Shown here piece after piece: positions 16,512 to 24,318 of a stretch of 44,616 bases of DNA (positions within the stretch are counted from its first letter, which is position 1; each line of letters starts with the position of its first letter). The notes beneath the pieces were generated by a model, which was not told the origin of the DNA, searched no databases, and worked only from the letters and a program-made list of their open reading frames with translations. Origin of the DNA: SIG710 sp045651985 (GTDB lineage: Bacteria; Bacillota; Clostridia; Oscillospirales; CAG-272); NCBI GenBank assembly GCA_045651985.1, contig JAZRTK010000013.1:1-44616 (forward strand), in the 5' to 3' direction. The translations under genes and the position numbers were made by a program.

Positions 16512-16570
16512 TCCGCTCAGTCCTCGCTCAAGGCACCGAGATAAAAGCCGAAAACGATTTTACTGTGTGA
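16490..16570 (+). pseudogene. Out-of-frame C-terminal tail of the DUF2975 protein
   Basis: These 26 residues (LGTLMLVVRS, then VLAQGTEIKAENDFTV) continue the DUF2975 protein in the -1 frame and overlap the end of the preceding frame. The tail has no start or ribosome site of its own. It is listed so that the broken gene can be read as one unit, 16110-16570. Confidence 0.7.
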
Positions 16571-16579
16571 GGTGGCAAT

Positions 16580-16801
16580 ATGATAATAGTTAATCTTGAC
16601 GTCATGATGGCAAAGCGGAAAATTTCGCTGGGCGACCTTGCGGATCGCGTAGGGATCACCCCCGCGAACCTGTCCATTTTAAAGACGGGCAAGGCAAAGG
16701 CCATCCGCTTTTCCACTCTTGACAAAATTTGCAGGATTCTTAACTGCCGTCCTGCAGATATTCTCGAATACGAATACTCCGAGAACGAAATGGAGGACTA
16801 A
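16580..16801 (+). CDS. Cro/C1-type HTH regulator, YozG-like
   Basis: A 73-residue single-domain regulator. It shows IIVNLDVMMAKRKISLGDLA, then RVGITPANLSILKTGKAKAI and DKICRILNCRPADILEY, the standard XRE helix-turn-helix of the YozG/YdaS-like group. These regulators are usually encoded next to a DUF2975 membrane protein, as here. ATG 16580 follows GAGGTGG. The stop is three bases before the next gene start, so the three genes form one unit. Its target is unknown; autoregulation of the unit is the simplest expectation. Confidence 0.88.
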   Translation: MIIVNLDVMMAKRKISLGDLADRVGITPANLSILKTGKAKAIRFSTLDKICRILNCRPADILEYEYSENEMED

Positions 16802-16804
16802 AAT

Positions 16805-18343
16805 ATGGACAACACTTTTGCACCCCAGCCAACCCCGACACGCATAGAGTACGGTAAAACAGACGTGACATTCGCCTGGGTATCCATCCTTCTCGGTTAT
16901 CTTATGATGTTGGCGTCACCCGCAACTCAATATCCTCTGGGAATGTTTCTTTTCACAGCCATTTGTTACGGCGTGACATTCTATTATATAAGGAAACAGA
17001 ACGGCAACCTGCGCGGTGTGCGCTTGGCACTTCCCGTCAGCGCTCTGGCGCTCAATTTCGGACTGCTCATAAACTCAAACCACACGGTGATTCGCGCCGT
17101 AGTAGCTTACAGCTTTTTTGCTTACGTTTTGTGGATATACACGGCATTTGACGGCGAAAAAGAGCGTTCGCCCTTTGACGCGTACCTGCTCGGAGGACTT
17201 GGCAAAGCTCTGACGGTGCTTCCCTTCGGCTCCTTTTTCTCAGTTTTTGAGAGCAGCAGTCAGATAAAAAGCTCCGCAGGAAAGCAAATAACGAAAACCA
17301 TAGTAAGGATTCTCCTCGGTCTTATGATCGCGGTCGTTCCCACCATCGTGATCATGATTCTCCTGTCCTTTGACGAGGGATTTTCCCGAATAGTTGAAAG
17401 GATCTTCGACTTTGACCTTTCGGGAATTTTCCGCCACATTGGAAAATTCATTTTGGGAATCCCCGTTGCCATGTACCTTTTCGGACTTCTTTATTCCGCA
17501 TCGTCCGGCAGATACGGCCGCGGCATAGACCGCGAAAAATGCGCGTCGGCGGCAAAAAAGGTAAGATTTGCGCCAACATCCATGGTATGCGCCGCGCTGA
17601 CCCCCATTATCTGCCTTTACGGCATATTCTTCTTTGCACAGCTTGAATATTTCATCTCCGCTTTCTCCGGCACACTTCCCCCGCATTTTACTTATGCGGA
17701 ATATGCGCGTGAGGGCTTTTTCCAGCTTTGCGCCGTATCGGTCTTGAATCTGATAATGCTTGCCTGCGCCTACCTGTTCTGTCGTCGGCAAGACAAAGCG
17801 CCCATGATCTTAAGGATATATTGCACCGTTCTGTCAGCACTGACGTTAGTGCTTATCACAACGGCGCTTTCCAAGATGATAATGTATATCGACACCTACG
17901 GACTGACCGTCCGCCGCGTGCTTGCGAGCTGGTTTATTATCCTACTGGCGGCGATCTTCGTCTGCATAGTAATTGCAATATTCGTAAAGAGTTTCAATCT
18001 GACAAAATCCCTGTTCGTTGTCTTCCTCGTTCTCTTTGCCCTGCTGGTGTTCTGCAACGTGGACGGAATGTGCTATTACTACAACGCCAACCGTTGCATT
18101 GACGGCACCCTTGACATATCGGCATTTGAGGGACCCGAATACAGATACGGAATTCAGATCGACGAGTTTGCTGTCACTGCACTTGACAAGGTTGCCCGCG
18201 ATGCCGAGGGAACAAACGTAGGGATAAAGGCGTCAATGCACTTGATGAACATGGCAAAGAACGACCCCTACCGAAAGGACGGTTTCTTTTCTCAAAACCT
18301 CCCACGGATATTGAGGGAGAACGTGCTGAATAAGTATAGATAA
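16805..18343 (+). CDS. DUF4173/DUF4153-like polytopic membrane protein
   Basis: A 512-residue protein with about 10-12 predicted membrane segments spread over residues 20-430. A cytosolic or external C-terminal domain of about 80 residues follows (IDEFAVTALDKVARDAEG region). The end of the membrane part, with NVDGMCYYYNANRCIDGTLD, and the long helical core resemble the DUF4173 family. That family in Firmicutes commonly follows a DUF2975/HTH pair. No enzymatic motif is visible. It is the last gene of the unit, and no compact terminator follows immediately; the nearest is at 18588-18616. Function unknown. Confidence 0.8.
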   Translation: MDNTFAPQPTPTRIEYGKTDVTFAWVSILLGYLMMLASPATQYPLGMFLFTAICYGVTFYYIRKQNGNLRGVRLALPVSALALNFGLLINSNHTVIRAVVAYSFFAYVLWIYTAFDGEKERSPFDAYLLGGLGKALTVLPFGSFFSVFESSSQIKSSAGKQITKTIVRILLGLMIAVVPTIVIMILLSFDEGFSRIVERIFDFDLSGIFRHIGKFILGIPVAMYLFGLLYSASSGRYGRGIDREKCASAAKKVRFAPTSMVCAALTPIICLYGIFFFAQLEYFISAFSGTLPPHFTYAEYAREGFFQLCAVSVLNLIMLACAYLFCRRQDKAPMILRIYCTVLSALTLVLITTALSKMIMYIDTYGLTVRRVLASWFIILLAAIFVCIVIAIFVKSFNLTKSLFVVFLVLFALLVFCNVDGMCYYYNANRCIDGTLDISAFEGPEYRYGIQIDEFAVTALDKVARDAEGTNVGIKASMHLMNMAKNDPYRKDGFFSQNLPRILRENVLNKYR

Positions 18344-18587
18344 GAGTAAACCGTCGCCAACAGCGGCAAAGCTCACCACAACCCACCGCCCGCTTTTTCT
18401 TTGGCGGCAAAAGGCGCAAAGAAAAAGCTTGGCAAAAAGAAACGCCGATGGGAGCATTTCGCCGCTGCGGCGGCGAGGAGGTCTCCGCGACCTCCACAGC
18501 GCAAGCTTTTGAAAAAGCTTGACCAAAACTTTCAATTCGGACAGCGATGCCCCCACTCACATAATCTTTTCCAAAAAGCTTTCAATA
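18344..18587. repeat. Repeat-like noncoding stretch with nested direct and inverted repeats
   Basis: About 240 bases without a credible gene. It contains a direct repeat GAAAAAGCTTG at 18421 and 18511 (90 bases apart). It also has a perfect inverted repeat AAGCTTTT-GA-AAAAGCTT at 18503-18520 and another, GGAGGTC-TCCGC-GACCTCC, at 18477-18495. A GCCGCTGCGGCGGC-type GC-rich block lies beside it. Lysine/arginine-rich frames here on both strands are low-complexity by-products. It looks like a dispersed intergenic repeat or decayed element, but copies elsewhere cannot be checked from this window. Confidence 0.45.
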
Positions 18588-18616
18588 AAAAAACGGCGGT
18601 TTTACCGCCGTTTTTT
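18588..18616. terminator. Bidirectional terminator between DUF4173 gene and ttcA-like gene
   Basis: A stem AAAAAACGGCGGT, loop TTT, and its complementary arm is flanked by A and T runs on both sides. It can end transcription from either direction; the ttcA-like stop lies within the T run. Confidence 0.85.
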
Positions 18617-19382
18617 ATTCCTCCGTATCGTCGGAATACGCCTTGATACCACCAAGACGTCCCATTTCGCGAAATCCGTCGACTCCCGCTCTCTGCATGG
18701 CACCGAAAATTCGATAGCGCAGACCTTTATGCTTTCGATCAAGCTCGGAGAGCAGCTTATTCATCTCCTCTCGCTGGGTGTTGCCGTCAGCAGGACAAGG
18801 AGACTCAATGACGGGAAGCTCATTTCTCGAAGCAAAATATTTCACGTCCTTTTCGGGCATATAAACCATTGGTCGGATAAGATTCAGCCCTATACGTGAA
18901 AGGTAGGAAACGGGAGAAAAGCACCCTATCCTGCCCTCAAAGAACAGGTTGAGCATAAAGGTGTCCACCGCGTCGTCAAAGTGATGCCCCAATGCCACCG
19001 ACGTACAGCCCAGCTCTTTTGCCGCCGTATGCAGCGCACCGCGGCGCATTTTTGCGCACAGAGAACAGGGGCTGGCTTCTTTTCGAACGTCAAAAACTAT
19101 CTTGGCTATCTGGGACTTTACCACATGGTATTCCACCCCAAGCTCGTCGCAGAATTTTTGAATAGGCGAAAAGTCAACGCCCTCAAATCCCATATCAATG
19201 GTAATGGCAATAAGCTCGAATTTCTTTGGATAAAACCGCCGCAGCTCTGCCATACCCGCAAGAAGGGTCAGAGAATCCTTGCCCGCGGAAACGCCAACAG
19301 CGATCTTATCGCCTTCTTGTATCATTTCGTAATCGTCAACTCCTCGGCGTATAAAGCTCAGGAGTCTTTTTGTTTCGTTCAT
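18615..19382 (-). CDS. TtcA-family PP-loop tRNA thiolation protein
   Basis: TtcA enzymes install 2-thiocytidine in tRNA using ATP activation and an Fe-S cluster. The 255-residue protein has the PP-loop SAGKDS (32-37), paired cysteines CSLC (106-109), GHHFDDAVDT, and a third candidate cluster Cys in ESPCPADGNTQRE (about 194). This is the TtcA/TilS-like layout with normal length. The PP-loop first residue pair is SA rather than SG. The gene lies 12 bases after the TrmN6-like gene, so two tRNA-modification genes are co-transcribed with a ferredoxin that could supply electrons or clusters. Substrate is inferred from family only. Confidence 0.87.
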   Translation of the reverse strand: MNETKRLLSFIRRGVDDYEMIQEGDKIAVGVSAGKDSLTLLAGMAELRRFYPKKFELIAITIDMGFEGVDFSPIQKFCDELGVEYHVVKSQIAKIVFDVRKEASPCSLCAKMRRGALHTAAKELGCTSVALGHHFDDAVDTFMLNLFFEGRIGCFSPVSYLSRIGLNLIRPMVYMPEKDVKYFASRNELPVIESPCPADGNTQREEMNKLLSELDRKHKGLRYRIFGAMQRAGVDGFREMGRLGGIKAYSDDTEE

Positions 19383-19394
19383 CTATATTGCACC

Positions 19395-20135
19395 TCAAAA
19401 ATTGCAGTTTTCGTATATCTTTGTCGCTCGCTCGGTCTGATTTCCCTTTTCGTCGGTCAGAATGAGAGGCTCGGTCACACGAACATCGGGCGCGCCGCCC
19501 AGCTTTGATTCAACCAGCACCACAGACGGCTCGCTGTCAGCTCTGGCGCAAACGAATGTCATTCGCTTTGGCTCGAGCTTTGCGTTTCGCAAAGCGGAGA
19601 TCAGGTCGATCAGTCTGTCGGGACGGTAAACGCAATAGAAAAGCCCGCCGTGCTTCAGCATCTTCGCCGCGCTGCGGCAGAAATCGTCAATAGTACCGCA
19701 GACTTCGTGGCGGGCAATGTATTTTTCGTCGGTCTCGTTGCGCTTTCCGCTGTCGGTCTTCATGTAGGGCGGATTTGAAAAGACCACGTCAACCTCCCCC
19801 TGCGTATCGGCATGAGACAGCTCACGAACGTCGCCGCAGATAACCTCTATTTTATCGGAAAGTCCGTTGAGAGAGGAATTACGCCCGATAATATCCGCAA
19901 AGCTCTCCTGCACCTCAACGCAAAAAACCTTTTTGAACTTTCCTTTTGCCATACAAAGCAGCGAGATTATGCCCGTCCCCGCACCCATATCTATTGCCAC
20001 CGCATTTTTCTTTTCGCGCATAAATGCCGCCAAAAGATATGCATCTGTGCCAAATGTCAGACCGTCGCGGCGCTGTATCAGCCGCAGATCTTCATTTATT
20101 TCGGTCATGCTTTCGTTTTCGAGTAAAATTGGCAT
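19395..20135 (-). CDS. TrmN6-like tRNA (adenine-N6) methyltransferase
   Basis: Related to TrmN6/YabB enzymes that methylate A37 of tRNA1(Val). The 246-residue protein has SAM motif I DMGAGTGI (49-56), an acidic motif II (VEVQES) and the amino-methyltransferase catalytic motif NPPY (121-124). The early GLTFGTDAYLLAAF is typical of this family. I chose ATG 20135 with AAGGAGAG upstream; a longer frame to 20270 runs across the terminator hairpin and ferredoxin gene in the wrong frame and is rejected. It is followed closely by the ttcA-like gene. Confidence 0.88.
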   Translation of the reverse strand: MPILLENESMTEINEDLRLIQRRDGLTFGTDAYLLAAFMREKKNAVAIDMGAGTGIISLLCMAKGKFKKVFCVEVQESFADIIGRNSSLNGLSDKIEVICGDVRELSHADTQGEVDVVFSNPPYMKTDSGKRNETDEKYIARHEVCGTIDDFCRSAAKMLKHGGLFYCVYRPDRLIDLISALRNAKLEPKRMTFVCARADSEPSVVLVESKLGGAPDVRVTEPLILTDEKGNQTERATKIYENCNF

Positions 20136-20159
20136 GATCTCTCCTTTCTTTAACACAAG

Positions 20160-20189
20160 GGGGCTGTTGTGCTTTGGCACAACAGCCCC
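20160..20189 (-). terminator. Strong hairpin after the ferredoxin gene
   Basis: A perfect 13-base-pair stem (GGGGCTGTTGTGC and complement) with a four-base loop lies between ferredoxin and the TrmN6-like gene. On the minus strand it is followed only by CTTGTGTT. It may be a partial terminator that makes ferredoxin mRNA more abundant than the downstream modification genes. Confidence 0.65.
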
Positions 20190-20223
20190 GTGTGAGCCGT
20201 CAGAACGACTTGATGTAACTGAA

Positions 20224-20397
20224 TTATTCAGCCTTGGGTGCGCCAACAGGGCAGTTGCCTTCGCATGCACCGCAGTCGATGCACTTCTCAGCGTCGATTA
20301 CAAACTTGCCGTCAGCCTCGGAGATAGCGTCAACAGGGCAGTCGCCTGCGCATGCGCCGCAACCGATGCACTCTTCTGCATTGATCTTGTAAGCCAT
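20224..20397 (-). CDS. 2[4Fe-4S] ferredoxin
   Basis: A 57-residue clostridial-type ferredoxin that carries low-potential electrons in the cytosol. Two CxxCxxCxxxCP motifs are visible (CIGCGACAGDCP and CIDCGACEGNCP), each binding one [4Fe-4S] cluster, in internally duplicated halves. ATG 20397 with GGAGGA eight bases upstream is the start; an in-frame TTG at 20412 would overlap that ribosome site. A strong promoter lies at 20472-20499 and a hairpin follows the gene. High expression is likely. Possible partners nearby are the Fe-S enzymes TtcA-like and QueG-like, which is inference. Confidence 0.96.
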   Translation of the reverse strand: MAYKINAEECIGCGACAGDCPVDAISEADGKFVIDAEKCIDCGACEGNCPVGAPKAE

Positions 20398-20471
20398 TTC
20401 AGTGTCCTCCAATAATAATTTGATTATTTATGACGTTGGAGATTTGTCTCCTTTACGTACATTTCACGTCA

Positions 20472-20513
20472 ATTATACCACGTTTGCAAAAAAATTCAAC
20501 CGTTTTTTGCAAA
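20472..20513 (-). promoter_or_regulatory. Ferredoxin promoter overlapped by an 11-bp-arm inverted repeat
   Basis: On the minus strand TTGAAT (20499-20494), 16 bases, TATAAT (20477-20472) with an extended -10 (TGG before it). An inverted repeat TTTGCAAAAAA / TTTTTTGCAAA with a nine-base loop spans 20483-20513 and covers the -35. It may be an operator, or an AT-rich terminator-like end for ricT. Confidence 0.7.
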
Positions 20514-20533
20514 ATACCAGAAATTTTTATGGA

Positions 20534-21907
20534 TTATTTGCTCCGATCGGGTTCTTCGGCGCTCTGCGACTGGGCTTTGGCGGGCTTTATTTCTGTCACG
20601 AGCTTTTTGTCGTAGAACTTGGGAGGCGCGTCCTTGTCGTTTATCTTGACCTTGACCAAACCCGCGATAGGATTGATCTCGGTAACTACGCCCACTCCGT
20701 CCTCGGTCTTGACCGTGGAATCAACGGGGGGCATAAGCTTGATCTCAGCCTGATACGCCTCATGCTCGTAGCGCAGACAGCACATGAGACGACCGCAGGT
20801 ACCCGAGATCTTGGTGGAGTTGAGTGACAGGTTCTGTTCCTTTGCCATCTTTATGGACACCTGAACGAAGTCCGACAGGAAGGTGTGGCAGCAGAAAGGA
20901 CGTCCGCAGACACCCAGACCGCCGATAGTCTTTGCCTCGTCGCGGATACCTATCTGGCGCAATTCAATTCTGGTGCGGAACACCGACGCCAAGTCCTTTA
21001 CAAGCTCGCGGAAGTCAACGCGTCCGTCGCTTGTGAAATAGAACAGCAGCTTTGAGCAGTCGAAGGTGTATTCAACGTCCACAAGCTTCATCTCAAGCTT
21101 GTGATCGGCTATCTTCTTTACGCAGATGGTGAACGCCTCGTCCTCTTTCTTGGTATTCTCGGCGTGTCGGTCGTCGTCCTCCTTGCTCGCCGCACGGATC
21201 ACGGGACGAAGAGGAGGGACTATCTCGGACTCGTCCACCTGTGTGTTTCCGACAACAACGTAGCCGTATTCAAGCCCCCTTGCGGTCTCCACCACGGCAT
21301 GGTCGCCGTTTTTCAGGACCACATCACCGGGCGCAAAATAATATACCTTTCCCGCTCCGCGGAATCTGATGCCCACTACGTCAACGGGATGCTCGGGGGG
21401 CTTCTTTTCGTACGTTACAGGCTCGGGAAGCTCCGCAGGCTCAATATCGTCCTCCACAGGCTCGGGGTCATAATCCGAGCCGATAGTCAGCGAATAATTT
21501 GTATATCCAAGCTCGTTTTCAACAGCGGAGCTTTCTATTTCCTCTGTCTGAACAGGCTTTTCTTCTCTGTTCTGCCTGTCGGGGCGTCTGTCCTGACGGT
21601 GACGGTTTCTTCTGTTTCTGTTATTTCTATTGTTTTTGGAGTTCCCCCCCTCATTTCTCTGACGGTTTTCGCCGTTGCGGGGTGCCTCGCCCTCGTTTTT
21701 GGGAGCGTCCTTTTTAGGAGCGTGTACGTCAGCCATAAAGGAGAAGGCATCGTCTGCCGAGCGGGTCCTTATGCCGCCCTGTTCTCCGCTTTCATTGTTT
21801 CTGTTCTGATTTTTATGGGGCTTTTTGCCATAAAAGGGTCTGCCGTGTTTTTTGTTGCGGGGTCTGTTTTCCCCATCGGCGCCCTTGGGCTTATTTTCGT
21901 TATCCAT
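20534..21907 (-). CDS. ricT: RicT/YaaT-like PSP1-domain protein with long disordered N-terminus
   Basis: RicT (YaaT) with RicA and RicF forms an Fe-S complex that directs RNase Y and affects Spo0A phosphorylation in B. subtilis. The PSP1 domain and its cysteines are visible in the second half: GVCGRPFCCHTFLSDF and GTCGRLMCCLRYEHEAY. The protein is 457 residues, against about 275 in B. subtilis. The excess is an N-terminal region of about 150 residues rich in Asn, Arg, Lys, Glu and Gln (for example RNNRNRRNRHRQDRR), probably disordered and RNA-binding-like. It lies 41 bases after holB, the same order as in Bacillus. ATG 21907 has AAAGGAA upstream. Confidence 0.92.
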   Translation of the reverse strand: MDNENKPKGADGENRPRNKKHGRPFYGKKPHKNQNRNNESGEQGGIRTRSADDAFSFMADVHAPKKDAPKNEGEAPRNGENRQRNEGGNSKNNRNNRNRRNRHRQDRRPDRQNREEKPVQTEEIESSAVENELGYTNYSLTIGSDYDPEPVEDDIEPAELPEPVTYEKKPPEHPVDVVGIRFRGAGKVYYFAPGDVVLKNGDHAVVETARGLEYGYVVVGNTQVDESEIVPPLRPVIRAASKEDDDRHAENTKKEDEAFTICVKKIADHKLEMKLVDVEYTFDCSKLLFYFTSDGRVDFRELVKDLASVFRTRIELRQIGIRDEAKTIGGLGVCGRPFCCHTFLSDFVQVSIKMAKEQNLSLNSTKISGTCGRLMCCLRYEHEAYQAEIKLMPPVDSTVKTEDGVGVVTEINPIAGLVKVKINDKDAPPKFYDKKLVTEIKPAKAQSQSAEEPDRSK

Positions 21908-21948
21908 ATTTGCTTTTTATTCCTTTCCGCAGCAGCAAAAGCCGCCGT

Positions 21949-22980
21949 TTATATGAGCTTGCACTTGGTTGCAAGCGAAAAAGTTATAAGACGCACATTT
22001 CCGTTGGCGCAAGTGAACTCGATCGCCTCCTCCACCGCATCGAAAACGTTCAAAAGGTCGGAGGTGCTCAAGGCAAACGACACGTCCTCCGCTTCCTCCC
22101 GCGAGGAATAGAAAAGGAGCCTGCCCTCGTCACTCTTTTTGGCTACGATAAGGTCGCGCAGAGCAAGTCTTATCTGTTCAAGACAGAGAAGAAGCTCGTC
22201 TCTTTTCTGCGGAAGCCTTGATATAATTTGCACACCCGCCTTTGGCGAACGGCTCTCCAGCGCCGAGATAAACTCTTTGGCAAGGGAGCGCCTTGCAGTG
22301 ATCGGCTCTCGCTTTTTATCGTCAAGAAGCTCAAGAGCCTGCCCGATGCTTCCCGACGAAACAGTCAGAATATCCGCAAACTCCTGCGGGAGATTTTTGC
22401 GCAATTCCTTGGCTCTCTCGTCCATTGAGCAGATGTATTTTTCCACTTCGTCTGCCGTCAGGCTTTGCATTTTCAGCTCTGGCGCACGGCTCCGCACCGT
22501 TTCAAGCAACGCACCGCTGTCCTCGCAAAGCAGCAGAAAAACAACGTAGGGCGGCGGGGACTCAAGAGTCAGAAGAAAGGCGTTTTGCGCCTGATCGTTC
22601 ATGATATGAGCGTCCTCGATAACGTATACCTTATGGTCGGTATCGTTTGGCAAAAGGCGCACGTCCTCGCGGACAGAGCGGATAATATCAACGCCAAGAC
22701 GGGTCTTTGTGGGATCCTTTTGCACAAAGATAAGATCGGGAGAATTGCCCGAAAGTATCTTTTTGCAGCTTGGGCAAAGTCCGCAGGGCAAGGGCAGATC
22801 ACCATCGTCCTTTTTTTCGCAGGAAAGCGCCGCCGCTATCTGGTATGCCAAGGTGTGCTTGCCGCTTCCCTTTGCGCCCTCGATTATATACGCATGAGAA
22901 AGCCTACGGCAGAGAATATCCGACGCCAAGCGCTCACAAAGCGCCCTATTGCCTACCACGGCAGGAAATGCAGTTTTCAA
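21949..22980 (-). CDS. holB: DNA polymerase III delta' subunit (HolB)
   Basis: Delta' is part of the clamp loader that places the sliding clamp on DNA. The 343-residue protein begins with VVGNRALCERL, has a degenerate P-loop GAKGSGKHT (about 37-45), a zinc-binding CGLCPSC, and the AAA+ sensor region LLTLESPPPYVVFLL then TVRSRAPEL. The start is uncertain: GTG 22989 sits directly against GAGAGG, too close for use. TTG 22980 is spaced nine bases from the same site and gives the family's usual length before VVGN. A TTGACA-17-TATAAT promoter lies at 23019-23047. The ricT gene follows in the same operon. Confidence 0.92.
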   Translation of the reverse strand: MKTAFPAVVGNRALCERLASDILCRRLSHAYIIEGAKGSGKHTLAYQIAAALSCEKKDDGDLPLPCGLCPSCKKILSGNSPDLIFVQKDPTKTRLGVDIIRSVREDVRLLPNDTDHKVYVIEDAHIMNDQAQNAFLLTLESPPPYVVFLLLCEDSGALLETVRSRAPELKMQSLTADEVEKYICSMDERAKELRKNLPQEFADILTVSSGSIGQALELLDDKKREPITARRSLAKEFISALESRSPKAGVQIISRLPQKRDELLLCLEQIRLALRDLIVAKKSDEGRLLFYSSREEAEDVSFALSTSDLLNVFDAVEEAIEFTCANGNVRLITFSLATKCKLI

Positions 22981-23018
22981 TCCTCGCACCCTCTCATTTT
23001 TATTTTTCGCCGATTGTA

Positions 23019-23047
23019 ATTATACCAAAAAAAACGCCGAATGTCAA
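23019..23047 (-). promoter_or_regulatory. Consensus promoter for holB-ricT
   Basis: On the minus strand TTGACA (23047-23042), 17 bases, TATAAT (23024-23019), with an extended -10 (TGG). Transcription would start about 25-30 bases before the holB start codon. Confidence 0.8.
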
Positions 23048-23512
23048 GTGCCGCGATCAAACGGCGGACCAAAGGTGGGCAAAAAGCGCTCGGTCTTTTT
23101 TAAAGCACCGAAGCGGCGGTTTTATGCCGCCCCTCCCATTTTTGCATATAAATTCATTATATTTTTCTTGATTTTCCGCCATTTCTTTTGCATTTTCTCC
23201 GTTTTAAACAAATACATATTTTTCTTTTGAAAAGGACATATTTGACCCAATCTGTGGAAAACTCTGTGGGAACTGTGTAAAACCTCGGCGCAAAGCAGGC
23301 TGTTTTTAATTTTGAGTTGTGGAAAAGTGGAAAACCCTGTTTAAAACTTTCTGTGAGAAAAAAACAAATTCGTCCTTTTGCACAAAACCCATGCAGCAAG
23401 ACAAATGAATAAAATTCACTCTCTCAAAGACTGCATGTCCACCAACGCAAATAAACGGTATCTCCCTCTGTTTTTCTTTATAACACGTCATTTTCTCACC
23501 TTGCAAAAAAAG

Positions 23513-23541
23513 TTGACTTTCTTTTTACATGAGTATATAAT
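23513..23541 (+). promoter_or_regulatory. Sigma-A promoter for the CRP/FNR-like regulator
   Basis: TTGACT (23513-23518), 17 bases, TATAAT (23536-23541), about 90 bases upstream of the ATG at 23635. Confidence 0.75.
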
Positions 23542-23634
23542 AAAATTAACAAAGTTACTTTTTGAACACCCATACGCCGCTGGACAGCTGCTGATACAAA
23601 ACAAGAAAACCTAAACAAAACGGGAGAATATATT

Positions 23635-24318
23635 ATGGAAGAAAACAAATTTTCGAAATTTTACGGCGCGGTCTTTCCCTTTTGGGAAGATCTTCCCGCA
23701 ATCGAGCAAAAATTCGTTTGCGACAGCTCGTTTGAGATCAATTACAAAAAGGGCACTCACATTCACGACGGAAGCGAGTGCTCGGGCGTTTTTATGGTAC
23801 AGAGCGGCTGTCTGCGAATTTACATAATGTCGGAGGAAGGCAAGGACATTACCCTTTACCGTCTGCACCCCGGCGATATGTGTATGCTGGCGGCGTCCTG
23901 CGTCATTCAGGCGATCACCTTTGACGTATTCATCGACGCCGAGGAGGACAGCCGATGCTTTGTTATTTCGGGTCCCGCGTTTGCCGCCCTTTCCGAGAGG
24001 GATCAGGCGGTGAAGATATTCGCTCTTGAAACGGCAGTAACCCGATTTTCCGACGTCATGTGGGTAATGCAGCAGATATTGTTCATGAGCATGGACCGCC
24101 GTCTGGCAATATTTTTGACAGAAGAAAGTGCCCGTCTGAAAGCGGACACAATAGAGCTTTCCCACGAGCAGATCGCACGTTACATGGGATCTGCCCGCGA
24201 GGTGGTATCAAGAATGCTGAAATATTTTGTTTCCGAGGGAATCGTGGAGCTTTCCCGTCGGGGCGTTAAGATCACCGACCGCAAAAAGCTCCGATCACTC
24301 GCCCTGGAGCATAGCTAA
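23635..24318 (+). CDS. CRP/FNR-family transcriptional regulator
   Basis: A 227-residue regulator. The N-terminal beta-roll (about 20-125) shows GVFMVQSGCLRIY and HPGDMCMLAASCVI; the latter is the usual spelling in clostridial CRP/FNR-like proteins. A long dimer helix (about 125-160) and a C-terminal winged helix follow, with the recognition segment SHEQIARYMGSAREVVSRML (about 176-195). There is no FNR-type N-terminal cysteine cluster, but six cysteines lie in the sensor half (29, 49, 59, 83, 89, 108), so thiol-based sensing is possible. The 3' end overlaps the convergent trxA gene by 24 bases. A palindrome in the trxA promoter is a candidate target. Confidence 0.9.
   Translation: MEENKFSKFYGAVFPFWEDLPAIEQKFVCDSSFEINYKKGTHIHDGSECSGVFMVQSGCLRIYIMSEEGKDITLYRLHPGDMCMLAASCVIQAITFDVFIDAEEDSRCFVISGPAFAALSERDQAVKIFALETAVTRFSDVMWVMQQILFMSMDRRLAIFLTEESARLKADTIELSHEQIARYMGSAREVVSRMLKYFVSEGIVELSRRGVKITDRKKLRSLALEHS

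Larger units (their letters stand above)
22990..23634. other. 645-base noncoding region with DnaA-box-like word cluster
   Basis: No credible gene is seen in this AT-rich interval. It holds the holB promoter (23019-23047) and the CRP-like gene promoter (23513-23541). A weak GC hairpin GGCGG/CCGCC lies near 23113. At 23253-23360 there is a cluster of DnaA-box-like words on one strand: TGTGGAAAA at 23253 and 23328, and looser relatives at 23265, 23274, 23336 and 23352. The DnaA-box consensus is TGTGGATAA, so the best copies have one mismatch. Confidence 0.5.

Noticed and set aside
15121..18343. Prophage or defence island
   Set aside because: The repressor, zinc-finger-like and HTH genes look phage-like, but no integrase, terminase, capsid, nuclease effector or attachment repeats are visible, so no island is called.
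18174..18646. Basic low-complexity frames on both strands near the repeat stretch
   Set aside because: Lys/Arg/Pro-rich products of the repeat sequence, no ribosome site, overlap a terminator or the DUF4173 gene end.
20136..20270. N-terminal extension of the TrmN6-like protein
   Set aside because: It would cross the hairpin at 20160-20189 and the ferredoxin gene in another frame; ATG 20135 has a good ribosome site.
21101..22111. A 336-residue hydrophobic-looking frame on the plus strand
   Set aside because: It lies antisense to ricT and holB, both certain genes, has no ribosome site and its composition is the mirror of the N/R-rich ricT tail.
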